A DNA stretch of 20,579 nt from Chara braunii (Eukaryota; Streptophyta; Charophyceae; Charales; Characeae), in the NCBI GenBank assembly GCA_003427395.1, contig BFEA01000472.1:1192370-1212948 (forward strand), written 5' to 3'. Shown here in pieces: positions 8,120-17,305 of this stretch. The notes below the pieces were generated by a model. It was not told the origin of the DNA. It was given only the letters and a program-made list of their open reading frames with translations, and did no database searches. The translations under genes and the position numbers were made by a program. Position 1 is the stretch's first letter, and every line of letters begins with the position of its first letter.

Positions 8120-8299
8120 GTCACATCCCAGAGGCAAAAGTTGCATTCCATAAGCAAAAGTCACAGCTCATATTGAAAGGTCATATCTCAAAGGCAAAGG
8201 ACACTTGGCCAGACAAAAGTCGTGTCCCAGAGGCAAGAGTCACATCGCACAGTCAAAAGTCATGTCCCACAGGCGAAGAGTCATGACCCACAGACCCAA
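8120..8299 (+). repeat. 20-bp minisatellite, nine diverged units
   Basis: Nine head-to-tail units start at 8120, 8140, 8160, 8180, 8200, 8219, 8239, 8259 and 8280. They follow a consensus close to GTCACATCCCAGAGGCAAAA, with lengths 19-21 bp. Divergence between units is substantial, so the array is old. Units lack a dyad and are not separated by unique spacers, which excludes a CRISPR array. Looser relatives occur just upstream (GTCACAGTC at about 8070). Confidence 0.88.
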
Positions 8300-8672
8300 G
8301 CAGCAGCACACCCATGAAAATTCGGGAAAGTACCAGGCCTCAGCATTCTGAAGCAAACAGGATGCGGGCATGTGGTACCGGGACCAAGGCAAACCGAAGG
8401 AAGCAGAGGCTGGACGAATTCAGGCTAGTCCAAGTCAGTATAAGGACTGGCCAGCCACATTTCAGGGGGATGGCTCATTCGTGATGGACACGTGGCATGT
8501 CAACTTGAGCCCTGTTTGTTTACAGACCACTCATTGACAATTCTAAATGTCAAGGGACGCTGGACCCAGTTTCCAGCAGGTGTTGCTCCCCACCAATAGA
8601 TGGAGCCTCCCCGAGTATGCTAGCAGTGTCTGCTCTTATCAGCACCCCTAGCATTTATTCGGGTTGTTTTCG
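8300..8672. other. no gene seen
   Basis: Unique-looking sequence of mixed composition with no supported ORF, RNA or repeat. Confidence 0.5.
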
Positions 8673-8725
8673 AAAAGGAAAAAAAAAAAAGAAAAAAAAA
8701 AAAAGAAAGAAAAAAAAAGAGAAGA
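8673..8725 (+). repeat. A-rich tract
   Basis: Runs of A interrupted by single G residues over about 50 bp. ORFs crossing it, rich in Lys or Phe, are artefacts of composition. It could be the tail of a retroposed sequence lying to its left, but no such element was identified. Confidence 0.8.
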
Positions 8726-8889
8726 GTGGAAGTGCTCCTGGAGAGCTTGCGCGTTATCTGTTAGTGGCATGCGCAAGAGCCCTGCTGGGCAGCGCTGTGC
8801 TGAGAGGGAAGGCGGCCATAGCCGCTCAGCCAGTAGGAGGAGGCAGACCTGAGTAGTGGCGGATGTATTCAGAGTCAAGATCCTCAAGT

Positions 8890-8987
8890 AGAGAGAGAGA
8901 GGGAGAGAGAGCAGAGGGAGAGAGTGAGTGCATGCATGAAGAAGACAGAGAGAGTGAGAGGGAGGGGGACAGAGAGAGAAGAGAGTC
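8890..8987 (+). repeat. imperfect (GA)n microsatellite
   Basis: Purine-only blocks of GAGA and GGGAGA interrupted by CA-containing words. The Arg/Glu/Ser-rich frame across it is composition-driven and not called as a gene. Confidence 0.85.
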
Positions 8988-9512
8988 ACCTACCTTGGAT
9001 GAGGATGCTGGAGTTGGGTTGCTGAACTCTGCACTGATGAGCGCTGGTGACAGGAACTTGGAAACTGCTTAATATGATAATTTGTTGGAATTTCTAAGCT
9101 GCGCTTATCTGGACTTTGCATCTCTGGTCTCCGGACTGAGTGTGGATTCGTGTGATCTCTCATTGTGTGTGTGTGTGCTCAAGGTGACGAGCAGTGAGGC
9201 TCAAGGCACTGCATTTTTTTTCTGGATGTTTTGGATATTTTTATCTTCTATTTTTAGATATTATGCGCTTGGAGTGCACCAGACGATGTCCGGAACCTCA
9301 CCCAGGTGGGTACCCAGGCAATCGTCCCCCCCCAAGGTGGGTCGCCCAGATTTCACGTAGTGAAATTGAGCAAATGGATTCTGGACTCGCATGACTGACA
9401 TGTTTCTTGGAGAGCACTAGGGCCCTGAGGAGGTAAAGACATAGCTACTACGTTCTTCGTCTGAACTTGTAAGTTGCGAGGAAGAAGGGGCCAAGAAAAA
9501 AAAGGGTCCTCG
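8988..9512. other. no gene seen
   Basis: Contains a short (TG)n block near 9164-9176, a C8 run at 9327-9334, and a small hairpin TTTCAC-GTA-GTGAAA near 9350. No supported ORF on either strand. Confidence 0.5.
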
Positions 9513-9806
9513 TCACACCAACTGCTGCACTATGTGCTCACGCCCTTTGGAGCAGTCGGGTCGTGAGATACGTACTGTCAAACAGTATGCTTCGCCAGTG
9601 CGAGGGTAGTTGATGGTGAGTGCTTTTGTAAGTGAGGGAATGGCTACCTCATAGCAATCTTCAAAAGATTTGGGGTGCTGAAGCAGACGTATCACACACA
9701 GAGGATCGACAGTGAGGTAAAGGGCCCACTGCACGAGGTCTATGTCTATGATCGGGAATCCAACTGTTCGTATCGCGGATTGGGTGGCAACTGCTGAGAC
9801 TGAGAC
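9513..9806 (-). CDS. unidentified minus-strand ORF, possible terminal exon
   Basis: The frame is open on the minus strand for about 97 codons, closing with TGA at 9513-9515. The peptide has natural composition (YLTVDPLCVIRLLQHPKSFE, then TKALTINYPRTGEAYC) and no low-complexity character, unlike most chance frames here. No ATG opens it. A TCTCAG acceptor-like site near its upstream end (about 9794-9799) would let it be a last exon. No upstream partner exon was found because repeat DNA follows. I recognise no family. It may be a gene fragment carried by a transposon. Confidence 0.3.
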   Translation of the reverse strand, partial: VSVSAVATQSAIRTVGFPIIDIDLVQWALYLTVDPLCVIRLLQHPKSFEDCYEVAIPSLTKALTINYPRTGEAYCLTVRISRPDCSKGREHIVQQLV

Positions 9807-9866
9807 TTATATCAGATTCTCCTCACAAAGACCTAGACATAGTCCACTGTGGCCTGGTCCTAATTG

Positions 9867-10302
9867 CTGGAATTCAGTGGAAGGAGGGTGCAACAGCAGC
9901 AAAGCCGCAGTGATACTGGGCCGTGCTTTTCTGATGCCAAAAGGTGGAGGTCCAATTACAGCACAAGGTGAGAACGATCGTAAACCACCAGTAGGTTTCC
10001 CAGCCATTTTTCCAGAGTCGCGGTGCGCCATGCATGCTGCTGCAACTCTCAGGAAGTACCGGGGCGCCGTTTCACGGGCATCCATCGAGGCAAAACGGAC
10101 TTCACATGGCACCCGTTTTGCCTGGATGGGTGTGCCATGAAAGGGCACCCGGTACTTCCCAAGAGTTGAGGCAGCATACACACCGCGACTCTGAAAACAA
10201 ATTGATAGGAAACACACTGGTGGTTTTAGGGGTGGGTCATTTGGGCCCAGCTTGGAGGAAATGCTGGAATTCAGTAGAAGGAGGTGTACAGCAGCAGCAA
10301 AG
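9867..10302 (+). repeat. direct repeats flanking a foldback element
   Basis: GCTGGAATTCAGT(G/A)GAAGGA and the following CAGCAGCAAAG occur at 9867-9904 and 10263-10302 in the same orientation. A second pair, GGTC(C)AATTACA, lies at about 9950 and 10338. A GGGTGGG(T/C)C(A/G)TTTGGGCC word occurs at 10232 and 10380. The arrangement suggests a duplicated segment, one copy of which was split by the 9981-10228 foldback. Confidence 0.7.
9981..10228. mobile_element. foldback/MITE-like element, family member 2
   Basis: The arms 9981-10098 and 10113-10228 pair along almost their whole length around a 14-nt loop. The outer ends are TAAACCACCAGT and ACTGGTGGTTTTA. The inner ends are GGCAAAACGG and CCGTTTTGCC, a perfect pair. 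Arm identity is high, so it is younger than member 1 at 2441-2679, with which it shares end, internal and loop-proximal sequence. A TA or TTA at the borders could be the target duplication, but the boundaries are not certain. There is no transposase, so it would be non-autonomous. ORFs of up to 178 codons across it reflect the palindrome. Confidence 0.75.
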
Positions 10303-10500
10303 TCACAAGGTGTACATAGACTGGGGACTAGCTGGAGGGTCAATTACAACGTAAGGGTGGAAATAAATAGATAAATAAAGGGTGGGCCGTTTGGGCCAAA
10401 GGGACGGAAAATGGCAAACAGCAGTGAACACCCTATGTCGCATTCTGCGTAATACAAATGATGACTCCCTGCTTTTTTTTTTCTTTTTTCTTTTTTTTCA

Positions 10501-10567
10501 AGGGACAAATGCTCCAGTCTATTCGTGGGGAGCAACACTTGCTGGGAACCGGGCCCAGCGTCCCATA
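10501..10567 (+). repeat. dispersed module M2, copy 1
   Basis: After a T/C-rich tract (10470-10498), the block around CAGTCTATTCGTGGG followed by GCTGGG...CCCAGCGTCCCA recurs at 11972-12035. Copies share about three quarters of positions by eye, plus the T-rich lead-in. This may be the 3' end of a repeat element. Confidence 0.65.
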
Positions 10568-10590
10568 TAGAATTATATAAATGATTTGAA

Positions 10591-10626
10591 ATACCAGGGC
10601 CATTACCTGGCTTCGGCTAAGAACAA
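10591..10626 (+). repeat. dispersed module M1, copy 1 (36 bp)
   Basis: The 36 bp beginning ATACCAGGGCCATTACCTGG are identical to 11759-11794, 1168 bp away. Inside is a 5-bp stem CCAGG/CCTGG. Perfect identity points to recent duplication or a conserved element terminus. Confidence 0.9.
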
Positions 10627-10817
10627 TCTGATAACTATGAAAAAGGTTCTGGAAAATTTAGGAAAACATGGATGACTGCTAACCTATTGCTAGGCTACTC
10701 AAGCAGCACTTACTAAGTCAAAGCCACAGAAGCCCTTTGAATGCTCAGAACCCCTGGAATCCCCAACAAAACATTCTAAAATTCTCTAACACTGTCTTAT
10801 TCCCTGCCGAGCTTTCC

Positions 10818-11645
10818 CAGGCCTTATGCCCCCATCCTGATAGGTTACAGGGCAACACAACTCACCCCAGCTCCGGCCAGCGTCGTACCGACAGCAACCC
10901 TTGGTTTTTCCTTGAAATGCCCGGCCCAAGGCATCCCCAGATCTCTCTACCAGGCCTCACGCTCCTGCTATCAACAGGTTACAGGGCAACCCCCCAGCTC
11001 CGGCCAGCGTCGTTCTTGCATAAGAACACCGCAGATCCATGAATATAACAGCATTAAAAAAGGCCTAAAATGAGTTGCAAGAAGTGCCCAGAATCCTAAG
11101 GCATTCTCAAGACTTACCTCATGAGATAGGCTACAATTCAGAAAATGTCTGAAAAGGCTTGGAAAAATATGAGAACGGGGGGTCAAAACTGAAACTGCCT
11201 ACTATCCAAAACTCCCCCCCTCAACAGACGGAACGTCGGTTCAGACTTTCAGTCCTCGTACCAGAACTCACTTGATCTCATATCCCCTTCTGCTAGGGTA
11301 ACAGGGCACCACAACCTTCCCTAGTACTGACCAACCTAGAGTCTTCCCCCGAATACAACGTACGGTCATTATAGCTGTATCTAGACTGAGAGATGCCTCA
11401 AATATGCCTATAATGACCGTGCGTTGTATTCGGGGGAAGACTGTAGTTCTGACGGACGGGAAGTGCCTTCCTCCCTCGACATTTCCCTTAGCGGCAAGCC
11501 CCTGACATAGGTTACAGGGTTAATACCCCGGCGCCGGCTACGTCGAACGGTCTGGTTATGCCTTCCACCCTCGGCATAACTCCACAGGCCTCAAGCTCCT
11601 CCTAGGTCACAGAGCAAAAGCTCCACCACCGGCCTGTGTCGTCCA
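10818..11645 (+). repeat. degenerate array around AGGTTACAGGGCAAC
   Basis: A composite motif CAGGCCTCA..., AGGTTACAGGGCAAC, then CCAGCTCCGGCCAGCGTCGT recurs five times. The core starts at 10842, 10976, 11295, 11509 and 11604. The first two copies are nearly identical in the 19-bp CAGCTCCGGCCAGCGTCGT half (10868 and 10995); the last three are more diverged. Spacing is irregular (about 95-320 bp). There is no coding potential. Confidence 0.7.
11340..11442. repeat. near-perfect 35-bp-arm hairpin
   Basis: The arms 11340-11374 and 11408-11442 are reverse complements with one mismatch, around a 33-nt loop. The outer ends read AGTCTTCCCCCGAATACAAC and its complement. Weak pairing may continue outside. 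The near identity shows either recent formation or selection on pairing. It could be a small foldback insertion or, if transcribed, a precursor-like hairpin. Confidence 0.85.
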
Positions 11646-11758
11646 ACATCGTCCTTCTAACCTACTTACCTTAACAAACAACCTTCCTCTGTCGAGTGTC
11701 CTCTTACTACCTTTCGTTCTCCAGTTCTAGCTCTCCTCCCTTCTCTCCTGTTTTTGAG

Positions 11759-12035
11759 ATACCAGGGCCATTACCTGGCTTCGGCTAAGAACAAACAACT
11801 CAGAACCCCCCCAACAATCCTCTTTACCTCACTCCGGCAAACCTTACTGCAGCAGAGCCACCATCTCCGCCACTGCTGTACCCTATTTCCATCCTATGAG
11901 CTAGCCCCGTCGCTAGTAGGACGCGTAATATCCCACCATCTACTTCTCCCACTCACCTCTCTTTTTTTTAAAAGGACATGCTGCAGTCTATTCGTGGGAA
12001 GGAGCACGTGTTGGGCACCAGGTCCAGCATCCCAA
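11759..12035 (+). mobile_element. possible short element bounded by M1 and M2 (277 bp)
   Basis: M1 copy 2 (11759-11794) and M2 copy 2 (11972-12035) bound 277 bp. To the left the order is M2 then M1, as if one element ends at 10567 and another starts at 10591. If M1 is the 5' end and M2 the 3' end of one family, this copy is a short internally deleted form. A T8 tract precedes M2. No reverse transcriptase or Pol III boxes were found. Confidence 0.4.
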
Positions 12036-12049
12036 TCAAGAACACATTG

Positions 12050-13330
12050 AAAAATCAGGAAATCAGAAGATTGAGAAAACAATATACACGTTTTAGCACC
12101 TACTATTTCCACGAGAAGAGGGGAACGGAGGGGAAAAAACACCCTCTCTCCCCATGGAAACTCCGGCGCCTATTCTAATCTCGATTGCATGTACAAGGCT
12201 TACAAGAACCAAAACGGATTACTCCTCTCCTTAAAAAAATGACCCCCTGTCTGATATTGCCTCCGCGGGGAAGCGCCCCCTCACCTCCCAGCCCCAGTTC
12301 AGAGCAGCCCCCTAAGTACCACTCTTGCTCCCTCAACTGCATACAGTACTCCCTAAAGTATGCCCCGCAGAGATGAAGATCCCCCTTCCCTCCTGCCCCA
12401 CCCCCTCCAAGTGAAGCAGCCCTACAACATCTCACCATGCTAACATCAGCACCCCTTGTCCTCTCTCCCCAACCGCCATAGCTGACCCAAAAATCAGTGT
12501 GGCTCAGAAAAGGACAAACCCTCAACACCGCCCCTCCCTCTCAAAGATCACACCATTCACCCTGTGTAACCCTCACAGGGAGGGGCTGCAACCCTGAAGA
12601 AGACACTTCCATTTAGATTCAGTAGCCAAAAACAGATCAGATTGATTTTCAGCAACAGATGGAACACTTTGAGAACTATCAGTACATAGAATAGAACACA
12701 CCCAAAAAAAAGGGGCAAAAGTCAGAGTCATGCATAGGAATGATTATTGAGATATCAGAACTAAGTCCGATTTTTGAAAGTTCGTAAATCAAGATTAGAC
12801 ATTCAGAAATTGAATCGAAACACACAGTGATTAGAATTTCGAAATCAAGATTACGTACCTCATGAATTTAAGCATCAAGGTAAATCAGAAGATTAAACGA
12901 GATTGAGTTAAAATTTGAAAATTACTTTTAAGAAATCAGAGGTGCCCAACCTCTTATTTTATGAATCTCAAGCTAAGAGTATTCCCCAAGAAATAATTCA
13001 GCAACAAAACATACGACAGTCGACACGGCTAATGATATGAAATTCGAAAGAAATAGGCAAACAAACTAAGTCGGAATTAGGCAACCAAACTAGGTCAGGA
13101 TTCATCTTGATTTAATATTGATTTTCAAACCTCAGAATCATAATTACTAGTTATATTTTCGTTGCATATCTAGAATTCAAGGTTGGAAGGACTAGTAGGT
13201 ATTGAACCAGACAAAACTATCTGAGAATCACATTGTTAAGAATCTCATCCAGGTCATCACAGAATCGCCACTACAAAACGTGAAGAGGAAGAACACAACT
13301 TACCCTCGACATCCTTAAACGCACCCCCCC
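12050..13330. other. AT-rich noncoding stretch with AATCAGA-type cryptic repeats
   Basis: Words such as AAATCAAGATTA, AATCAGAAGATT and ATTCAGAAATTGAAT recur irregularly between 12050 and 12950. A 24-bp tandem pair lies at 13055-13102. The minus-strand frame at 12175-12528 is Gly-rich and not convincing. A GTAAGT on the minus strand (13302-13297) could be a donor, but no coding exon adjoins it. Confidence 0.5.
13055..13102 (+). repeat. 24-bp tandem duplication
   Basis: AGGCAA(A/C)CAAACTA(A/G)GTC occurs at 13055 and 13079, each unit 24 bp, about four differences. Confidence 0.85.
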
Positions 13331-13711
13331 TCTCTCCAAACCTCACCTCTCCTTCATCGGCTCTCAAGCAACTCGGCCGCATGTGGTTGACAACTATTCA
13401 ACCATCCCAAAGGACCGAACGATGAAGATAACAAGACCGCAGCTAGGATTACCATCACAACACTCCAAACCACATCACGAGACTAAACCGCTGAGCTTGC
13501 CAGCCGCCCCTCGCAGGTAGCCCAAAGAGATGAAGGGGTGTCATCGTCGCCGACGTCGCCCGCCTATAGAAGACCTTACTCTCGCGTTCCTCCTCTCATG
13601 CCTTCTTGTAATGCTCTTCCTCTAGCCCACAAAACCCTGTCTGCCTCCCCTTACTTTCCCACACGGCATTCCTCTTCTCCAACGAAACCTTGATATGAGA
13701 TACGCTGCCCC
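13331..13711. other. no gene seen
   Basis: CT-rich and GC-rich sequence on the plus strand, without a supported ORF. Confidence 0.5.
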
Positions 13712-13820
13712 CGTTGTAAGGAAACTCGGGGAGGGGCGCCCCACTGTTCGCCGAAGACAAGGGCAACGGCGCCTTTCACTCGCCACACCTGCTTCCGAGG
13801 TCCTCGGCGACCGGCAGGGT
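13712..13820 (+). repeat. ~110-bp dispersed repeat, copy A
   Basis: It begins CGTTGTAAGGAAACTCGGGG and ends GCTTCCGAGGTCCTCGGCGA plus about ten bases. It aligns end to end with 19874-19984 at roughly 80% identity by eye, and its first ~50 bp with 17548-17600. The best conserved blocks are GGAAAC(T/C)CGGGGAG and CTTCCGAGGTCCTC. It is not a family I recognise. No Pol III boxes or tail are evident. Confidence 0.8.
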
Positions 13821-14688
13821 ATCTTCTGAGGGACAGTCGTTGCACTCCTTGCTTATAGGGGGGTCATAAACCTTCACCAACTCATGGAAAATTGCAATTA
13901 GTCCAGTCCAATTTGACAATCATCATTCCCTAAATAGCTCCAGATTCCGGGCTCAGTCCATTCGATCAAGTTTAGCAGCTTTGTTTCAGTCGGGCTTCTG
14001 GCCAAGCAAAACGGGGGAGTATCAAGACAAGCAAATAGAAGGGTTAGACAATGACCAGATTATAGTAATTGTCATTTAGCCAAGGGACGATTTACAGTTA
14101 GTTCATGAAGCATAAATCGGAAGAGCCGTATCTTTGCCGTTTCAGCAAGGTTGTTCTTTGATCCCAGTCGTAGGGCCTCTTGTCTCAAGCACATCCCCTT
14201 GGCGCACGGAAGTCGGGCGCTCTCACTGGCGAGGCCCCAAGCTCTCCTAACTGAGCTCTGTTCTCAATAGATTGGGCGCCGACTGACAAGCAGCGCTTCC
14301 CGATTATCTGCGATCTTGTTCCTTTATAAAGGGGGGGGGGAAGCCGTTAACCAAATATGCGAAACAGTATGTTTGTGAAAGTCGCATTTGAATGTTCAGT
14401 GCGCCGATGCGCCACAGCGTCATCATCCAGATCTCCCTCTCCCTTTCACTTCCCCGCGTATGCTTTAAGTGACCAGTTCGGACAATCACTTTGGTCATTG
14501 TTTCAAGGAATAAGAAAAAGAAAACGATAATAAATAAAATAAAGACGCGTTACACAGACGTTCGTCCTCACTCGGGTCGACTCTCATACCAGCATGATCT
14601 GTTCAGGCACTCGCCGTATTCAGGGGGAACGATCGGGTGAGACCTCTCCCCGATTGGGAAATGAAGCAGTTCGGAGCGCCCCCTCTCC
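13821..14688. other. no gene seen; G-run and tRNA-like relic
   Basis: Mixed-composition DNA with a G-run at 14331-14340 and the tRNA D-arm-like sequence listed separately. No credible coding frame. Confidence 0.5.
14238..14262 (-). other. tRNA D-arm/A-box-like relic
   Basis: On the minus strand, AGCTCAGTTAGGAGAGC (14257-14241) matches the usual tRNA D-arm and Pol III A box. Downstream there is no TTCGANN T-loop at the right distance and no acceptor-stem pairing, so this is not a functional tRNA gene. It could be a tRNA pseudogene fragment or the head of a tRNA-derived SINE. Confidence 0.35.
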
Positions 14689-14827
14689 CCCTCTCTCTCA
14701 CTGCTTCCTTTCCTCAATCTCTCTCTCTCTCACTCACTCGATCTCACATTCTCGCTCTCTGACTCAGAGTCTCACTCCGCCGCATTCTCTGTCTCACTCG
14801 CTGTCTCACTCTGACTCTCTCTCTCCG
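14689..14827 (+). repeat. CT-rich imperfect microsatellite
   Basis: Variations on TCTCACTC and CTCTCTCT over about 140 bp. The Ser/Leu-rich frame across it is a composition artefact. Confidence 0.8.
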
Positions 14828-16150
14828 TATATGCTCAAGTTGAATATGCTTGTCTTACCTTTGTTTCCCCTTATAGAGCACAATCGTTAATGTAGTTAAG
14901 TTGCACCTCCATGTTCTGAATGATCAACTGTCGGAGCGTCTGTGAGTGCTGCCCGTAACGCATTCCCTCTGTCGAACACCTCCTGTCGCGTGGAGCGGGA
15001 CGTACGAGAGCTTAGAAACGTACCTGGTCGTTCTCGAGTTCCCTTGCGGACCATTAAATGTCAGGCGATTCCCTGTGAATAACCTTCGCCTCCTCAGAAC
15101 GGTGTCAATAACGAGGTTTCCCCGGTCGTACAATGGACGGTTCCTCCTAAGAGAGCAGTTGACAGTCTCGTCAGCAGAACCGGATGACCCCAGCTACAAC
15201 TGAGATGATTGACTGACACATCAGCGAGATCGAATGCCTGCTTCACCAGGGGCACTGGCGAGATGCCTCACTAGCGGTGGGCAGCTGACTGCCTTCAACA
15301 ACGCAGATCGGGCAAATTTAGCGTCGTTTCCCCCCTTTCGCTTTCTCTCTCCTAGTGGCCCGCCCACTTCACAGCAGCTATCCCCTCCCGCAAGCTCGCC
15401 GGCTAGTCCCCCCACCTAGCCGCCCCTAAGGAGACGCCCCGAGTCACGAAAGTCAGGTTCTCGATCTTCGCGCTCTTTCCCCTCTCCTTTAGCGCTTTCA
15501 GATGCCCGACTTCGAAGCTTGGTCACTATGGGTATAAATTTCGATCCCTTACACTCACGATCACTCATCTTCCCCCGCCTATTCCTTCCCTACGCAGTCT
15601 CCCAACCCCACATGCCTGTGTGACATGAAGGATGCATGGCCGCCGTGTTCGCCTGCCCGCTCGCAGCATCATCCGCGCAGACTCAATCACTGGGCCATCA
15701 GCCCGCCTCCCCTAATGCTCCTGTCTGAATCCGTGCATCCGCACGCGCCAACGCATGCTCCACATGCTTCCTCCTCCCCTGCAGTCCGCTCTCTCGCTTC
15801 CCTCCCGGGTCAAACCTCTGGCATGCTCCCTTACACCTTCGCTGGCGCGAATCCTCGCAGGGTACGCCTGCCACTTCCGTTTACTCTCCGTCGGAATAGC
15901 CCCCGTTGATCCCTCTGGTGATCCACTCCCGTTTACTCCTTGCGCCCTCCATCGCTTCCGCCAACCGGGCGAAGTGCTCGTGCGCTATGCACATCATGCA
16001 CGCTGCCCTCTCACGCTGCACCGGACATCCCGCTTCTACTCCAAAACAGGGCTTGCACGCGGCGTACACCAGGCACACACCCCCTTTCTGATCGATGAGC
16101 TACCTCTATATTCCCCAAGGACTGTGGCACTAGGCCAGTCCCCACCGCGT
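14828..16150. other. no gene seen
   Basis: C-rich plus strand with several medium-length frames (up to 150 codons at 15755-16207) that overlap in conflicting frames and strands and show no domain. I do not call any as genes. Confidence 0.45.
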
Positions 16151-16155
16151 CACAG

Positions 16156-17002
16156 GTACCGGCTGAAAGCGGAAAGGAAAATGTGGGACCAGCAGTACCA
16201 GTCATAACAGGTCCACAGTGCCGAGCTAGAAAAAAGGACAATAGGGCCTGACTGCAAAGGGTTGTGCGATTTCCGAACCAATGACCGTACCATCCCCGAC
16301 CTGGATGTCGTAACCCAGAAAATCCAAACCGTTGTTGTACTATCGCAGTTTCGGTACCAAATTAACAGGGCCGAACCACAGTTGATAGGACTGCCGTATG
16401 GCGTACCAGTATCAACCCTGTTACCGCATCAATCAGTAGGATAGGACTGTAGTAAGTTGTCTCGGTACCCTGCCCATCTCGAACCAGCAACATACAAGTC
16501 ACCGTACCAAGGCAAAAGGACTGCATCATACTGCCCCGTGTCAAGATAATGCCACGAATCCGGTGTGGGCCGTAGCAGTCCCGATCCCAATACCGCACCA
16601 AGCAAAACAAAGCGTACGTGTGTCATACCTGCGGTGAATTTGTGATCTGCAGCAGTCCCGTATCAGGAAATATCTACGTCAACAATGATCGTAACGTGCT
16701 CTTTCCAAACCAGTCGCCACCCCTCACCAATGCGGAATGACGCACCATGCCGCGGATGTACCATGCCAATACCAAACAAATGGCAGCGCCGCACCAGTTC
16801 CGAACCAGTAGCCGTACCAAACCAATGTAGAATACCGTACCAGCGTACCGTGCCGACCATGTCTCCGTGACCAGAAAAATAGAATACTATGTCGTACCGC
16901 AGACTCACCATGCCAGTAGAAGCCTGAACCGTACTTGTCCCGAACCAATGTGACTGTACCGCACCTGTCCCAAACCAGCACCGTGCCAGATATAAATGTA
17001 CC
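16156..17002 (+). repeat. degenerate GTACC/GAACCA-rich repeat region
   Basis: GTACC occurs 14 times in 847 bp (16156, 16195, 16287, 16353, 16403, 16465, 16504, 16758, 16814, 16837, 16845, 16894, 16956, 16998) where about one is expected. Words such as CGAACCA and CCAATG are also repeated. Spacing is irregular, so this is either a very old minisatellite or a clustered short-motif region. Long minus-strand frames (Trp/Tyr/Gly/Thr-rich) arise from the repeat, not from a gene. Confidence 0.7.
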
Positions 17003-17305
17003 GTCTTGCAGGAAACTGGCCCAGCATCGAACCGGTAACCGAGAGTGTCCAGTACAGAGTACAATACCATGTTGTAGATAACCCATGACGATACCAAAGT
17101 GGACCCTATTGCCGCAACCATGTCGTTGTGACCCAACACCAGCCCCGCTCACTCGACAACACTCGGCCATCGCGGTGGTAGTAATCAGGTCAATCGGGAA
17201 AATCAAGGGAACTCATACAGATTGGCGGACAGTAGGTAAATAAATGATTTTTAGCAAAATCCCATCAAAAATGAATCCCGTCAAAAATTAATCAAATAAT
17301 ATATA

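Noticed and set aside
8120-8299. CRISPR array
   Set aside because: The units are contiguous 20-mers without unique spacers, and the genome is eukaryotic.
8617-9072. Lys-rich and Arg/Glu/Ser-rich frames
   Set aside because: Caused by the A-rich and GA-rich tracts.
9742-10354. Frames of 106-178 codons on both strands
   Set aside because: They span the foldback palindrome and its flanking repeats; openness in several frames reflects the inverted repeat.
12175-12528. 117-codon minus-strand frame
   Set aside because: Gly/Arg-rich over a C-rich stretch, no recognisable motif; probably chance.
15625-16241. Overlapping frames up to 150 codons on both strands
   Set aside because: Composition is C-rich on the plus strand and no frame shows motifs, splice signals or a preferred strand.
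16663-17206. Two overlapping minus-strand frames of ~160 codons
   Set aside because: Both are Trp/Tyr/Gly/Thr-rich readings of the GTACC repeat in different frames; no start, domain or splice support.
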